Assembly: GCA_018222825.1 (NCBI GenBank)
Contig: JAAEZO010000004.1
Coordinates: forward strand, 1-52,750
From: Gammaproteobacteria bacterium
GTDB lineage: Bacteria > Pseudomonadota > Gammaproteobacteria > Enterobacterales > Aeromonadaceae
Reading direction: 5' to 3'
DNA length: 52,750 nt
This document shows positions 43,650 through 52,750 of this stretch, in pieces. Under the pieces are notes generated by a model that saw only the letters and a program-made list of their open reading frames with translations, was not told the origin of the DNA and searched no databases. Position 1 is the first letter of the stretch, and every line of letters starts with the position of its first letter. A program made the translations under genes and the position numbers.

Positions 43650-44410
43650 ACATGCAGCAAACCTTTATCGATGCCCTGTTCGATCCCGAGCAGGCACTGC
43701 CCGACCGCCTCGCCTCCCACGATGGCAACCAAGCGCGCTTTGCGGTGTATCGCAACAATGTGCGCGCGTCGCTGACCCAAGCACTGGCCGACACCTTTCC
43801 GGTCTGTCTGCAACTGGTGGGAGAAGACTTCTTTCGGGCCATGGCGGGGGTCTATATCGGGCAGGCAGCGCCCACTTCTCCGCTGTTGACCGACTATGGT
43901 CATTCACTGCCCGCCTTCATCGACGCCTTTCCGCCCGCCGCCGCCGTGCCCTACCTGGCCGACATGGCACGACTGGAACTGGCCTGGCTCGCCGCCCTGC
44001 ATGCCGCCGATCCGAGCCGGCTCGACACCGGGGCCCTGGCTGCTCTGCTGGCCGATCCCCAGCAGGTGGCCGGATTGCGGCTGCAACTGCAGCCCTCGGC
44101 ACGGCAACTAAGCTCTCCCCATGCCGTGGTGTCGCTGTGGCGGGCCCATCAGGGACAGCTCGATATCGCAGAGGTCGATCCCTCACGTGCCGAGCAGGTT
44201 CTGCTGCTGCGCCCGGACCTGCAGGTATTGCTGTTGCCACTCGATGCCGCCGGCGCCGTATTTATCGAGCAGCTATCACAACAGCCTCTGGGGGCGGCGC
44301 TGGAGCACACCCTGAGCCGGCACCCGCATTTTGCACCGGAGCAGACCCTGGCGTTGCTGCTCCGCCATCAGGCCATTGCCCGCTTTTATCCCGCCGGAGA
44401 CAACGCATGA
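43646..44410 (+). CDS. bufC: Bufferin maturation partner BufC (DUF2063)
   Basis: The 254-residue protein begins with a DUF2063 domain: FDPEQALPDRLASHDGNQARFAVYRNNVRASLTQALADTFPVCLQLVGEDFFRAMAGVYIGQAAPTSPLLTDYGHSLPAFI at about residues 11-95, including the typical YRNN motif. DUF2063 proteins act with the MNIO enzyme, probably by presenting the precursor peptide. The second half is divergent. Its ATG overlaps the bufB stop (ATGA), and it in turn overlaps the DoxX gene, so all three are translationally coupled. Confidence 0.9.
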   Translation: MNMQQTFIDALFDPEQALPDRLASHDGNQARFAVYRNNVRASLTQALADTFPVCLQLVGEDFFRAMAGVYIGQAAPTSPLLTDYGHSLPAFIDAFPPAAAVPYLADMARLELAWLAALHAADPSRLDTGALAALLADPQQVAGLRLQLQPSARQLSSPHAVVSLWRAHQGQLDIAEVDPSRAEQVLLLRPDLQVLLLPLDAAGAVFIEQLSQQPLGAALEHTLSRHPHFAPEQTLALLLRHQAIARFYPAGDNA

Positions 44411-44883
44411 ATCCTGCCCGCCTCATTACCCGGCTCAATCTGTGGCTGAGCCGTACACCCTACTCGCCGGTGGCACTGCTGGGCCGCTTCGCCATTGCCG
44501 CCACCTTCTGGACATCGGGCCAGACCAAGATCGACGGCCTGGCTATCAACATCGTCAACGGCGAGTTCAGCCTCGGCTGGCCCAGCCTCAGGCCGCTGGC
44601 CGTCATCCTGTTTCGGGATGAATATCGGTTGCCACTCATTCCACCCGAGCTGGCCGCCACGCTCGCCGCGCTGGCCGAACATGTTTTTCCGTTGCTGCTG
44701 TTGCTCGGCCTGGCCACCCGCCTGTCGGCGCTTGCCCTGCTGATAATGACGCTGGTGATCCAGCTGTGGGTCTACCCCGGCGCCTATGCGATACATGGCG
44801 TCTGGGCCACGGTACTGCTGCTGCTGATGTCGCGCGGCGCCGGCATATGCTCATGCGACCACTGGCTGGCTCGCCGCCACTGA
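44407..44883 (+). CDS. DoxX-family membrane protein of the bufferin operon
   Basis: The 158-residue inner-membrane protein has about four helices and DoxX features: LLGRFAIAATFWTSGQTKIDGL at about 25-46, LAEHVFPLLLLLGLATRLSALALLIMTLVIQLWVYPGAYAIHGVWATVLLLL at 88-139. A cysteine pair in GAGICSCDHWLARRH lies at the C terminus. DoxX proteins are frequent fourth genes of bufferin operons; their role is unknown, with a redox or quinone link suspected. The start overlaps the bufC stop (ATGA). No clear terminator follows. Confidence 0.85.
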   Translation: MNPARLITRLNLWLSRTPYSPVALLGRFAIAATFWTSGQTKIDGLAINIVNGEFSLGWPSLRPLAVILFRDEYRLPLIPPELAATLAALAEHVFPLLLLLGLATRLSALALLIMTLVIQLWVYPGAYAIHGVWATVLLLLMSRGAGICSCDHWLARRH

Positions 44884-44920
44884 CCCCACCGCCATGAATG
44901 AATGATCTCCATCACATTTT

Positions 44921-44936
44921 TGGCATTCTTCATGCA
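44921..44936 (+). promoter_or_regulatory. Candidate sigma-54 promoter upstream of amtB
   Basis: TGGCATTCTTCATGCA keeps GG and GC at the right spacing and matches most of the -24/-12 consensus. It lies about 215 bases before amtB, which would give a long leader with NtrC-like sites downstream of the start, an unusual order. Confidence 0.35.
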
Positions 44937-44958
44937 TGATATTTACTAGCGTGTGCAG

Positions 44959-44973
44959 GCACCATACCGGTGC
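44959..44973. promoter_or_regulatory. NtrC-like site 1 upstream of amtB
   Basis: GCACC-ATACC-GGTGC is a perfect match to the GCACC-N5-GGTGC core of NtrC operators. Ammonium transporter genes are classic NtrC targets. Confidence 0.6.
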
Positions 44974-44983
44974 CAATATCGCT

Positions 44984-45006
44984 TTTGGCGGCAGTTTGCC
45001 GCCAAA
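44984..45006. other. Strong hairpin in the amtB leader
   Basis: TTTGGCGGCA, loop GTT, TGCCGCCAAA: a perfect 10-bp stem. It has no T run and lies between the two NtrC-like sites. It could be a terminator remnant of the bufferin operon or a leader structure. Confidence 0.5.
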
Positions 45007-45091
45007 GGGACCAGATGATGGATGCAGTCGGGCCCGACTGCCTTCTGGACAACCCTCACTGCGCACCAATATGGCCAGCAAGCATCGGCTT

Positions 45092-45108
45092 TGCACAACA
45101 ATGGTGCA
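45092..45108. promoter_or_regulatory. NtrC-like site 2 upstream of amtB
   Basis: TGCACA-ACAAT-GGTGCA differs at one position from TGCACC-N5-GGTGCA. It lies about 40 bases before the amtB start codon. Confidence 0.55.
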
Positions 45109-45148
45109 GAGGTCAGCACCACTATAGAGCACGAAGGAGAATACATTC

Positions 45149-46357
45149 ATGGACAGTATCAGCAGCGCCATCGACACCCTGGCCCAAAGCGCCAACACCC
45201 TGTTTATTCTGATGGGGTCTGTGATGGTGTTTGCCATGCACGCCGGCTTCGCCTTTCTGGAAGTGGGTACCGTGCGCCACAAGAACCAGGTCAATGCCCT
45301 GGCCAAGATCATGACCGACTTCGGGTTTTCCGCCGTGGCCTACTTCTTTGTCGGCTACTGGGTTGCCTATGGGGTCACCTTCTTTCAGGACGCCGAAACC
45401 CTGTCTGCGGGCCAGGGCTACGAGCTGGTGAAGTTCTTCTTTCTGATGACCTTTGCCGCCGCCATTCCCGCCATCGTCTCCGGCGGCATCGCCGAGCGGG
45501 CCAAGTTCTGGCCCATTCTGTGCGCCTCATCGCTGTCGGTGGCCTTCGTCTACCCGTTTTTCGAAGGCATCGCCTGGAACGGCAACTTCGGCCTGCAAGC
45601 CTGGCTGGAAAGTACCTTCGGCGCCGCCTTTCATGACTTTGCCGGCTCGGTGGTGGTGCATGCGCTCGGCGGCTGGATCGCCCTGGTGGCGATATTGCTG
45701 CTGGGCGTGCGCCGGGGTCGTTATCGCAACGGCAAGCTGGTGGCCTTTCCGCCCTCCAACATTCCCTTTCTGGCCCTCGGCGCCTGGATATTGTCCATCG
45801 GCTGGTTCGGTTTCAACGTGATGTCGGCCCAGACCCTGGACGGCATTTCCGGCCTGGTGGCACTGAACTCCATGATGGCCATGGTGGGCGGTATTATCGC
45901 CGCGCTGATTTTGGGCAAGAATGACCCGGGCTTCATCCATAACGGCCCGCTGGCTGGTCTGGTGGCGGTGTGTGCCGGCTCGGATCTGATGCACCCCATC
46001 GGCGCACTGGTGGTGGGCATGATCGCCGGCGCCCTGTTCGTGTGGCTGTTTACCCTGCAACAGAACAAGTGGAAGATCGACGATGTGCTCGGTGTCTGGC
46101 CGCTGCACGGTATCTGCGGTGCCTGGGGTGGCATTGCCGCCGGCATCTTTGGCCAGCAGGCACTGGGCGGACTCGGTGGCGTCAGTATTTTCTCGCAGTT
46201 GCTGGGCACCGCCGCCGGTATTCTGGTGGCCCTGCTGGGCGGCCTGCTGGTGTACGGCAGCATCAAGCTGCTGGTGGGCATTCGTCTGAGCGAGGAGCAG
46301 GAATTCAACGGCGCCGATCTCAGCATCCACAAGATTGCCGCCACCTTCAACGACTGA
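45149..46357 (+). CDS. amtB: Ammonium transporter AmtB
   Basis: The 402-residue protein has about eleven membrane helices and the functional residues of the Amt channel: D163 in HDFAGSVVVH, the twin pore histidines H171 and H320 (LHGICGAWGG), and WFGFNVMSAQ. The N terminus lacks a cleaved signal peptide. AAGGAG lies before the ATG. Unlike in many bacteria no PII gene (glnK) is adjacent. The NtrC-like sites upstream fit nitrogen-limitation control. A hairpin with no T run follows the stop. Confidence 0.93.
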   Translation: MDSISSAIDTLAQSANTLFILMGSVMVFAMHAGFAFLEVGTVRHKNQVNALAKIMTDFGFSAVAYFFVGYWVAYGVTFFQDAETLSAGQGYELVKFFFLMTFAAAIPAIVSGGIAERAKFWPILCASSLSVAFVYPFFEGIAWNGNFGLQAWLESTFGAAFHDFAGSVVVHALGGWIALVAILLLGVRRGRYRNGKLVAFPPSNIPFLALGAWILSIGWFGFNVMSAQTLDGISGLVALNSMMAMVGGIIAALILGKNDPGFIHNGPLAGLVAVCAGSDLMHPIGALVVGMIAGALFVWLFTLQQNKWKIDDVLGVWPLHGICGAWGGIAAGIFGQQALGGLGGVSIFSQLLGTAAGILVALLGGLLVYGSIKLLVGIRLSEEQEFNGADLSIHKIAATFND

Positions 46358-46380
46358 ACAAGACCATAAGCTCTTGCACC

Positions 46381-46415
46381 GCCGGCGCTACCTTCTCGCA
46401 TCAGGTAGCGCCGGC
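46381..46415 (+). terminator. Long hairpin downstream of amtB
   Basis: GCCGGCGCTACC (46381-46392) and GGTAGCGCCGGC (46404-46415) form a perfect 12-bp stem with an 11-nt loop. No T run follows, so it may stabilise the message or act as a weak terminator. Confidence 0.5.
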
Positions 46416-46653
46416 GGCGATCCCACCTTCAGAACAACCTCATATGAAACCCACCATAAGCAGTAACAATGAGAGCCAGCGAGCGCTTTTAAAGCATAAA
46501 ACTTCACGCTACGCCAAAAAACTGGCATTCTGTGCGCCGCTCCGCCACACCCGACCCGCTCGGTGTGACGAATCAGAGGCCCCAACCCTCACCTCAGGGC
46601 ATCCTTGATGCCACCGTTTTGCTCCCTTATATCGGATAAGGAGAATCCATCTG

Positions 46654-47982
46654 ATGACTATCGACAAGAAAAAAATGTCGCTGACCAGCAAGGTCCTGCT
46701 GGGCATGAGCCTCGGTATTTTAGCCGGCTTTATCTTCCGTACCCTGCTGGCCGACGTGACCTTCGTGCAGGAGTATGTGGTCAATGGCCTGCTGCAGGTA
46801 GGTGGCGAAATCTTTATCGCCAGCCTCAAGATGCTGGTAGTACCGCTGATTTTCGTGTCGCTGGTCTGTGGCACCAGTTCACTGAAAGACCTTTCCACCC
46901 TGGGTCGCCTCGGCGGCAAGACGCTGGCGTTCTATCTGGTTACCACCGCCATCGCCATCAGTCTGGCGCTGTTGATGGGCAATCTGTTCAAGCCCGGTGA
47001 AGGCGTCGATCTGACCAGTGCCACCACCTTTGCCGCCAAGGAAGCCCCGACCCTGGGTCAGGTGATCGTCGGCATGTTCCCCACCAACCCCATCAACTCG
47101 ATGGCTCAGGGCAACACCCTGCAGATCATCGTGTTTGCGGTACTGTTCGGCATCGCCATCAGCCTGGCCGGCAAACCGGGCGAGCGCATTGCCGCCCTGT
47201 TCAATGACTTTAACGAGGTCATCATGAAGCTGGTCACGCTGCTGATGAATGTGGCGCCCTTTGGTGTGTTCTGCCTGATGGCCCAGCTGTTCACCAGCCT
47301 GGGACTGGATGCCATCGTAAACCTGATGGAATATTTCCTGGTACTGGCCGGTACCCTGCTGCTGCACGGACTGGTGACCTATTCCATTATGTTCAAGGTA
47401 TTCACCGGCCTGAATCCGCTGACCTTCCTCAAGAAAATGGAAGATGCGGTGATGTTCGCCTTTTCTACCGCCTCTTCCAACGCCACCATTCCGGTGACCA
47501 TGGAAACCGCCACCCGGCGCATGGGCGTAGACAACAAGGTCGCCGCCTTTACCGTACCGCTGGGCGCCACCATCAACATGGATGGCACCGCCATCATGCA
47601 GGGCGTGGCCACCGCCTTTATCGCCCAGGCCTTCAACATCGACCTGAGCTTCAACGATTACCTGATGGTGATCATGACCGCGACCCTGGCCTCTGTCGGC
47701 ACCGCCGGCGTACCCGGCGTGGGTCTGATCATGCTGGCCATGGTGCTGAACCAGGTGGGTCTGCCGGTAGAGGGCATAGCGCTTATCATCGGCGTCGATC
47801 GTCTGCTCGACATGATCCGTACCGCCGTCAACATTACCGGTGACTCGGTAGTGACCTGTATCGTGGGTAAAAGCGAAGGCGCCATGGATGTGGCACGCTT
47901 CAACAATCCCGACGCCGGCAAGAAAGAAGAAGAAATTCACTTTCCGCACGATGCCCCGCTGCAGACAAAAGCCGAGACCTGA
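46654..47982 (+). CDS. Dicarboxylate/amino acid:cation symporter (DAACS/GltP family)
   Basis: The 442-residue membrane transporter has the DAACS core: LKMLVVPLIFVSLVCGTSSLKD early on, the serine-rich hairpin AFSTASSNATIPVTMETATRRMGV, and the substrate and sodium motif PLGATINMDGTAIMQGVATAFIAQAF, followed by DRLLDMIRTAVNITGDSVVTCIV. Members import glutamate, aspartate or C4-dicarboxylates with Na+ or H+. The conserved arginine in DRLLDMIRTAVN fits acidic substrates. AAGGAG lies 9 bases before the ATG. The gene stands alone and ends at a strong terminator. Confidence 0.92.
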   Translation: MTIDKKKMSLTSKVLLGMSLGILAGFIFRTLLADVTFVQEYVVNGLLQVGGEIFIASLKMLVVPLIFVSLVCGTSSLKDLSTLGRLGGKTLAFYLVTTAIAISLALLMGNLFKPGEGVDLTSATTFAAKEAPTLGQVIVGMFPTNPINSMAQGNTLQIIVFAVLFGIAISLAGKPGERIAALFNDFNEVIMKLVTLLMNVAPFGVFCLMAQLFTSLGLDAIVNLMEYFLVLAGTLLLHGLVTYSIMFKVFTGLNPLTFLKKMEDAVMFAFSTASSNATIPVTMETATRRMGVDNKVAAFTVPLGATINMDGTAIMQGVATAFIAQAFNIDLSFNDYLMVIMTATLASVGTAGVPGVGLIMLAMVLNQVGLPVEGIALIIGVDRLLDMIRTAVNITGDSVVTCIVGKSEGAMDVARFNNPDAGKKEEEIHFPHDAPLQTKAET

Positions 47983-48003
47983 TAGCCGGTTTGCACTTGC
48001 ACC

Positions 48004-48032
48004 ACGCCCGGGCCTTGCCCGGGCGTTTTTTT
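48004..48032 (+). terminator. Terminator of the symporter gene
   Basis: CGCCCGGG (48005-48012), loop CCTTG, CCCGGGCG (48018-48025), followed by seven T residues. Confidence 0.92.
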
Positions 48033-48161
48033 ATCCGCCCGTCCTCATCCCCGTCTCCACCGCCTTTTCTGTATGCTGGCCCGCAAATGGTACGGCTGCG
48101 CATTGCCCTCGATGACAGAAGGTCGCATGATGGACTCATACATTACAGTCTGAGGACAGGG

Positions 48162-49658
48162 ATGAATTCAGCCTCAATGCCCGTTTCAAGCAAGCTAATG
48201 TCGGTGTTATGCCGGTTACCCTGTTACCGCCTGTGGTTCGGAGTCTTACTGTTGTTTTTCTCCAGCGCCACCCTGTGGGCGAATGAATCCCGCGTACCAC
48301 TCAGCGTCACCCAGCAAGTCTATCTCAATGCCCATCCGACCCTGTCGATGTGCGTGGATCCGGATTGGTTGCCGTTTGAAGCGATCGACAAAAACAACCA
48401 GCATGTGGGCATTGCCGCCGACCTTATCGCCCTGGTCGCCGCCAGAACCGGCTTGCAGATACGACTGCACCCTACTTCCGGCTGGGAAGAGAGTCTTGCC
48501 GCCTCCCGTAACGGAGACTGCGTGGCCCTGAGTTTGCTCAACCAGACCCCGGAGCGCGAACAGTGGCTGATCTTTACCGACCCGCTGCTGGACGACCCCA
48601 ATGTGCTGATCACCCGGGAAGAGCACCCCTTTATCTCCGATGTCGCCGGCCTGACCGACAGAAGCATCGCCCTGCAGCGGGGCACCGCCATGGCCGAACT
48701 CTTCGCCCGGGACTTTCCCAACCTGACCATTATCGACACCGATACCGAAGCCGAAGCCATGCAGCTGGTCTCGGATGGTAAAGCCGATCTGACCCTGAGA
48801 TCGCTGGTGGTGGCCGCGCATACCATCAAGCAGCAGGGCTGGTACAACCTCAAGATTTCGGGACAGATCCCCGGTTACGAAAACCGGCTGCGCATGGGGG
48901 TACTCCAATCGGAGCATACCCTGCGCGATATTCTCAACCAGGGCATCAATGCCATTACCGAGCAGGAACGGCAAAAAGTGATGGATCGTCATCTGTCATT
49001 GCAGATGGTGTCGGAGGTGGTCACCGATTACACCCTGGCCTATGGGCTGGGCTTGCTGCTGGTGACCGTTATCGGCACCAGCCTGTTCTGGGCGCGTCGC
49101 CTGCGGGCTCTGAACCGGCAACTCGAGTTGATGGCACAGACCGACTCCCTGACTCAGTTGCCCAACCGTCACGGCCTGAACGCCACGCTGGAAAAAGACC
49201 TGCAACGCGCCCTGCGTTACCACCATCCGCTGACGGTGATCATGATCGACATCGATCACTTCAAGCACGTCAACGATCAATACGGCCATCTGGTTGGCGA
49301 CAAGGTGCTGGTTCGGTTTGGCGAGCTGCTGAAAATGCATCTGCGCGAAGCCGACTCCATCTGCCGCTGGGGAGGAGAAGAGTTTCTTGTGCTCTGTTTT
49401 GACACCGACCTCGAACACGGCAGACAACTGGCCGAACGGCTGCTGGCCGACATACGTCAACAGCGCTTTCCCGGCCATGAACACATTACCGCCAGCGCCG
49501 GCCTCGCCACGCTGGCACCCGGTGATACCGTGGAGACCCTGGTGCAGCGAGCAGACGATGCCCTTTACCGGGCCAAGCACAAGGGTCGGGATCAGGCCTG
49601 CGTGGCCGATACCACCACGACGGCCACCGCACGCGACAACCCCGACGGCAAGCCCTGA
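48162..49658 (+). CDS. Diguanylate cyclase with periplasmic amino-acid-binding-type sensor
   Basis: The 498-residue protein has an N-terminal signal/anchor (about 15-42), a periplasmic SBP_bac_3-type domain (about 45-285, with LSMCVDPDWLPFEAIDKNNQHVGIAADLIALVA and IALQRGTAMAELFARDFP), a membrane helix near 290-312, and a GGDEF domain with active site GGEEF at 404-408. The product-inhibition motif RxxD (READ, 395-398) precedes it by five residues. It probably adjusts c-di-GMP to a small solute such as an amino acid. I took the ATG at 48162, after a GAGG element; in-frame ATGs a few codons later are possible. Confidence 0.88.
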   Translation: MNSASMPVSSKLMSVLCRLPCYRLWFGVLLLFFSSATLWANESRVPLSVTQQVYLNAHPTLSMCVDPDWLPFEAIDKNNQHVGIAADLIALVAARTGLQIRLHPTSGWEESLAASRNGDCVALSLLNQTPEREQWLIFTDPLLDDPNVLITREEHPFISDVAGLTDRSIALQRGTAMAELFARDFPNLTIIDTDTEAEAMQLVSDGKADLTLRSLVVAAHTIKQQGWYNLKISGQIPGYENRLRMGVLQSEHTLRDILNQGINAITEQERQKVMDRHLSLQMVSEVVTDYTLAYGLGLLLVTVIGTSLFWARRLRALNRQLELMAQTDSLTQLPNRHGLNATLEKDLQRALRYHHPLTVIMIDIDHFKHVNDQYGHLVGDKVLVRFGELLKMHLREADSICRWGGEEFLVLCFDTDLEHGRQLAERLLADIRQQRFPGHEHITASAGLATLAPGDTVETLVQRADDALYRAKHKGRDQACVADTTTTATARDNPDGKP

Positions 49659-49879
49659 ATATCGGCCCGTCCGGCGCCCTATCCGGCGCGGTCAGCCCCT
49701 CTTTAGTCGAGTGACGCCACAGAATTCACTCAAGCCTCTTAAGTCCGAGGGGCGATATGTCATACAATGCCTGCCGGAAATTCAATCCAGCGGCGTTGGC
49801 CAGCGCCAGTGCCAGCCAAAAGTTGGTGCCACGCTGAGCCGTTGAACCCCCATCTATCAAGCAGGGACAGAGCGAAATA

Positions 49880-52111
<2,232 letters not shown>

Positions 52112-52446
52112 AACTGACCGCCTGAACCGGTTCGGTTAAACAAAAAGCCCCGGCATGCCGGGGTTTTTTATTGGCCGCAACGCGGGTTGAATCCCGTCAT
52201 CGCGTGTTTGATGTCGGTGTGTCCACCATGGGCGCGCCATCCTCCATTCGTCGTTAACCACACCCGGCTCATGCTACACTGCGGCAAGATCAGGTTTTGC
52301 TGATATACGTCGCTTCCGGCCCGTAAACAGCAGATCGACAAACCTGATTCAAGACAAACGAATACTCGTCCTGAATCTTTCAGGCTTGCCAGGGAACGGC
52401 CGTGACTTATTAATAATCAAAAAATAACAAGAGGATAGCTATTTTT
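52112..52446. promoter_or_regulatory. Leader region of the MipA/OmpV gene
   Basis: After the icd terminator this 335-base gap contains paired inverted repeats: ATCAGGTTT/AAACCTGAT (52289-52297, 52340-52348), TGCTG/CAGCA inside it (52298-52302, 52328-52332), and GATTCA/TGAATC (52346-52351, 52372-52377). They could fold as an RNA leader or be operators. No gene is supported. Confidence 0.4.
52142..52169 (+). terminator. Terminator of icd
   Basis: CCCCGGC, loop AT, GCCGGGG followed by six T residues, with a complementary A run upstream. Confidence 0.92.
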
Positions 52447-52750
52447 ATGTCTCGTTCATTTCTTTATTCTCTCGCCACTCTGGCCCCGCTGCTGGCAGCA
52501 CCGGTCCTGGCCCAGTCCACCTGGAGCGGCAGCATGGGCGCCTCGGCCGTCATGGCGCCCGACTACCTGGGCAGTGATGACTACGAGAGCCGGGTATTAC
52601 CGGATCTCAATGTTAAATATGGCGACCTTTTCTACCTGAACTGGCGTGATGGTCTGGGCTGGAACCTGATCCAGCAGCAGGACTGGTCGCTGTCGCCCTT
52701 TATCGGTTATCACCTGGGCCGCGACAACACCGGCGACCTGAGCCGCTTCG
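52447..52750 (+). CDS. MipA/OmpV-family outer-membrane protein, N-terminal part (runs off the window)
   Basis: About 101 residues are visible. A signal peptide (MSRSFLYSLATLAPLLAAPVLA, cut before QS) is followed by the family's first strands: WSGSMGASAVMAPDYLGSDDYESRVLPDLNVKYGDLFYLNWRDGLGWNL, with the typical P-x-Y-x-G-S-D motif. MipA/OmpV proteins are small outer-membrane barrels, some linked to murein synthesis scaffolds or osmotic and drug responses. The 3' end lies beyond the window. AGAGGA precedes the ATG at a rather long distance. Confidence 0.85.
   Translation, partial: MSRSFLYSLATLAPLLAAPVLAQSTWSGSMGASAVMAPDYLGSDDYESRVLPDLNVKYGDLFYLNWRDGLGWNLIQQQDWSLSPFIGYHLGRDNTGDLSRF

Noticed and set aside
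44970-45636. Open frames crossing the amtB leader and start
   Set aside because: They run through the hairpin and into amtB in another frame, with no domain and no ribosome site.
46523-46538. TGGCATTCTGTGCGCC as a sigma-54 promoter for the symporter
   Set aside because: GG and GC spacing fits, but most of the -12 element is wrong and no activator site or gene is near.

Overview
The window reads as a chromosomal segment of a GC-rich (about 60%) free-living gammaproteobacterium. An Aeromonadaceae genus such as Oceanimonas, Oceanisphaera or Zobellella is my best guess. This rests on protein resemblance (EfpL/YeiP, YbcJ, LdhA, TrxC, YqjG, PuuR, monomeric isocitrate dehydrogenase, a DUF2960-like protein) and is inference, not a database result. 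No insertion sequence, prophage, CRISPR array or obvious genomic island is visible. The one RNA gene seen is tRNA-Pro(CGG).

Layout. 1-3.6 kb: edge of a PfkB-type sugar kinase, a DUF4399 protein, the EF-P paralogue efpL (yeiP), and a cache-domain chemoreceptor. 3.6-14.4 kb: a complete C-P lyase phosphonate pathway on the minus strand. phnC-D-E (ABC importer) comes first, then phnF-G-H-I-J-K-L-M-N-P in one tightly coupled run; phnO is absent. Near-identical 14-bp palindromes stand before phnC and before phnF and are probably PhnF operators. 14.5-22 kb: a class V aminotransferase, ybcJ, tRNA-Pro, an orphan solute-binding protein, ldhA, an HslJ-like lipoprotein, trxC, yqjG, a pirin and a yccU-like CoA-binding protein. 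22-30.7 kb: a PCu(A)C copper chaperone and a divergent putrescine catabolic cluster: puuA plus an NhaC-family transporter on the minus strand, and puuD, a class III aminotransferase and puuC on the plus strand, closed by convergent puuR. The oxidase puuB is missing and the aminotransferase occupies its place in the order.

31-40.8 kb: a GAF-GGDEF-EAL protein, a small DUF2960-like protein, then dctB-dctD followed by a fused TRAP permease, a universal stress protein and a TAXI-type binding protein. A good sigma-54 promoter lies directly before the permease, matching DctD as a sigma-54 activator. 40.9-44.9 kb: an uncharacterised 458-residue membrane protein with a TTG start, followed by the most notable item, a four-gene bufferin-type operon. 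It has a DUF2282 precursor peptide with four cysteines, a DUF692/MNIO modification enzyme, a DUF2063 partner and a DoxX-like membrane protein. By family knowledge it makes a periplasmic, post-translationally modified copper-binding peptide.

45-52.75 kb: an ammonium transporter with NtrC-like sites upstream, a DAACS dicarboxylate/amino-acid symporter, a periplasmic-sensor diguanylate cyclase, monomeric isocitrate dehydrogenase, and the start of a MipA/OmpV outer-membrane protein. Overall the region is rich in scavenging of phosphorus, nitrogen and carbon (phosphonate, putrescine, ammonium, organic acids), with copper handling and signalling genes between.
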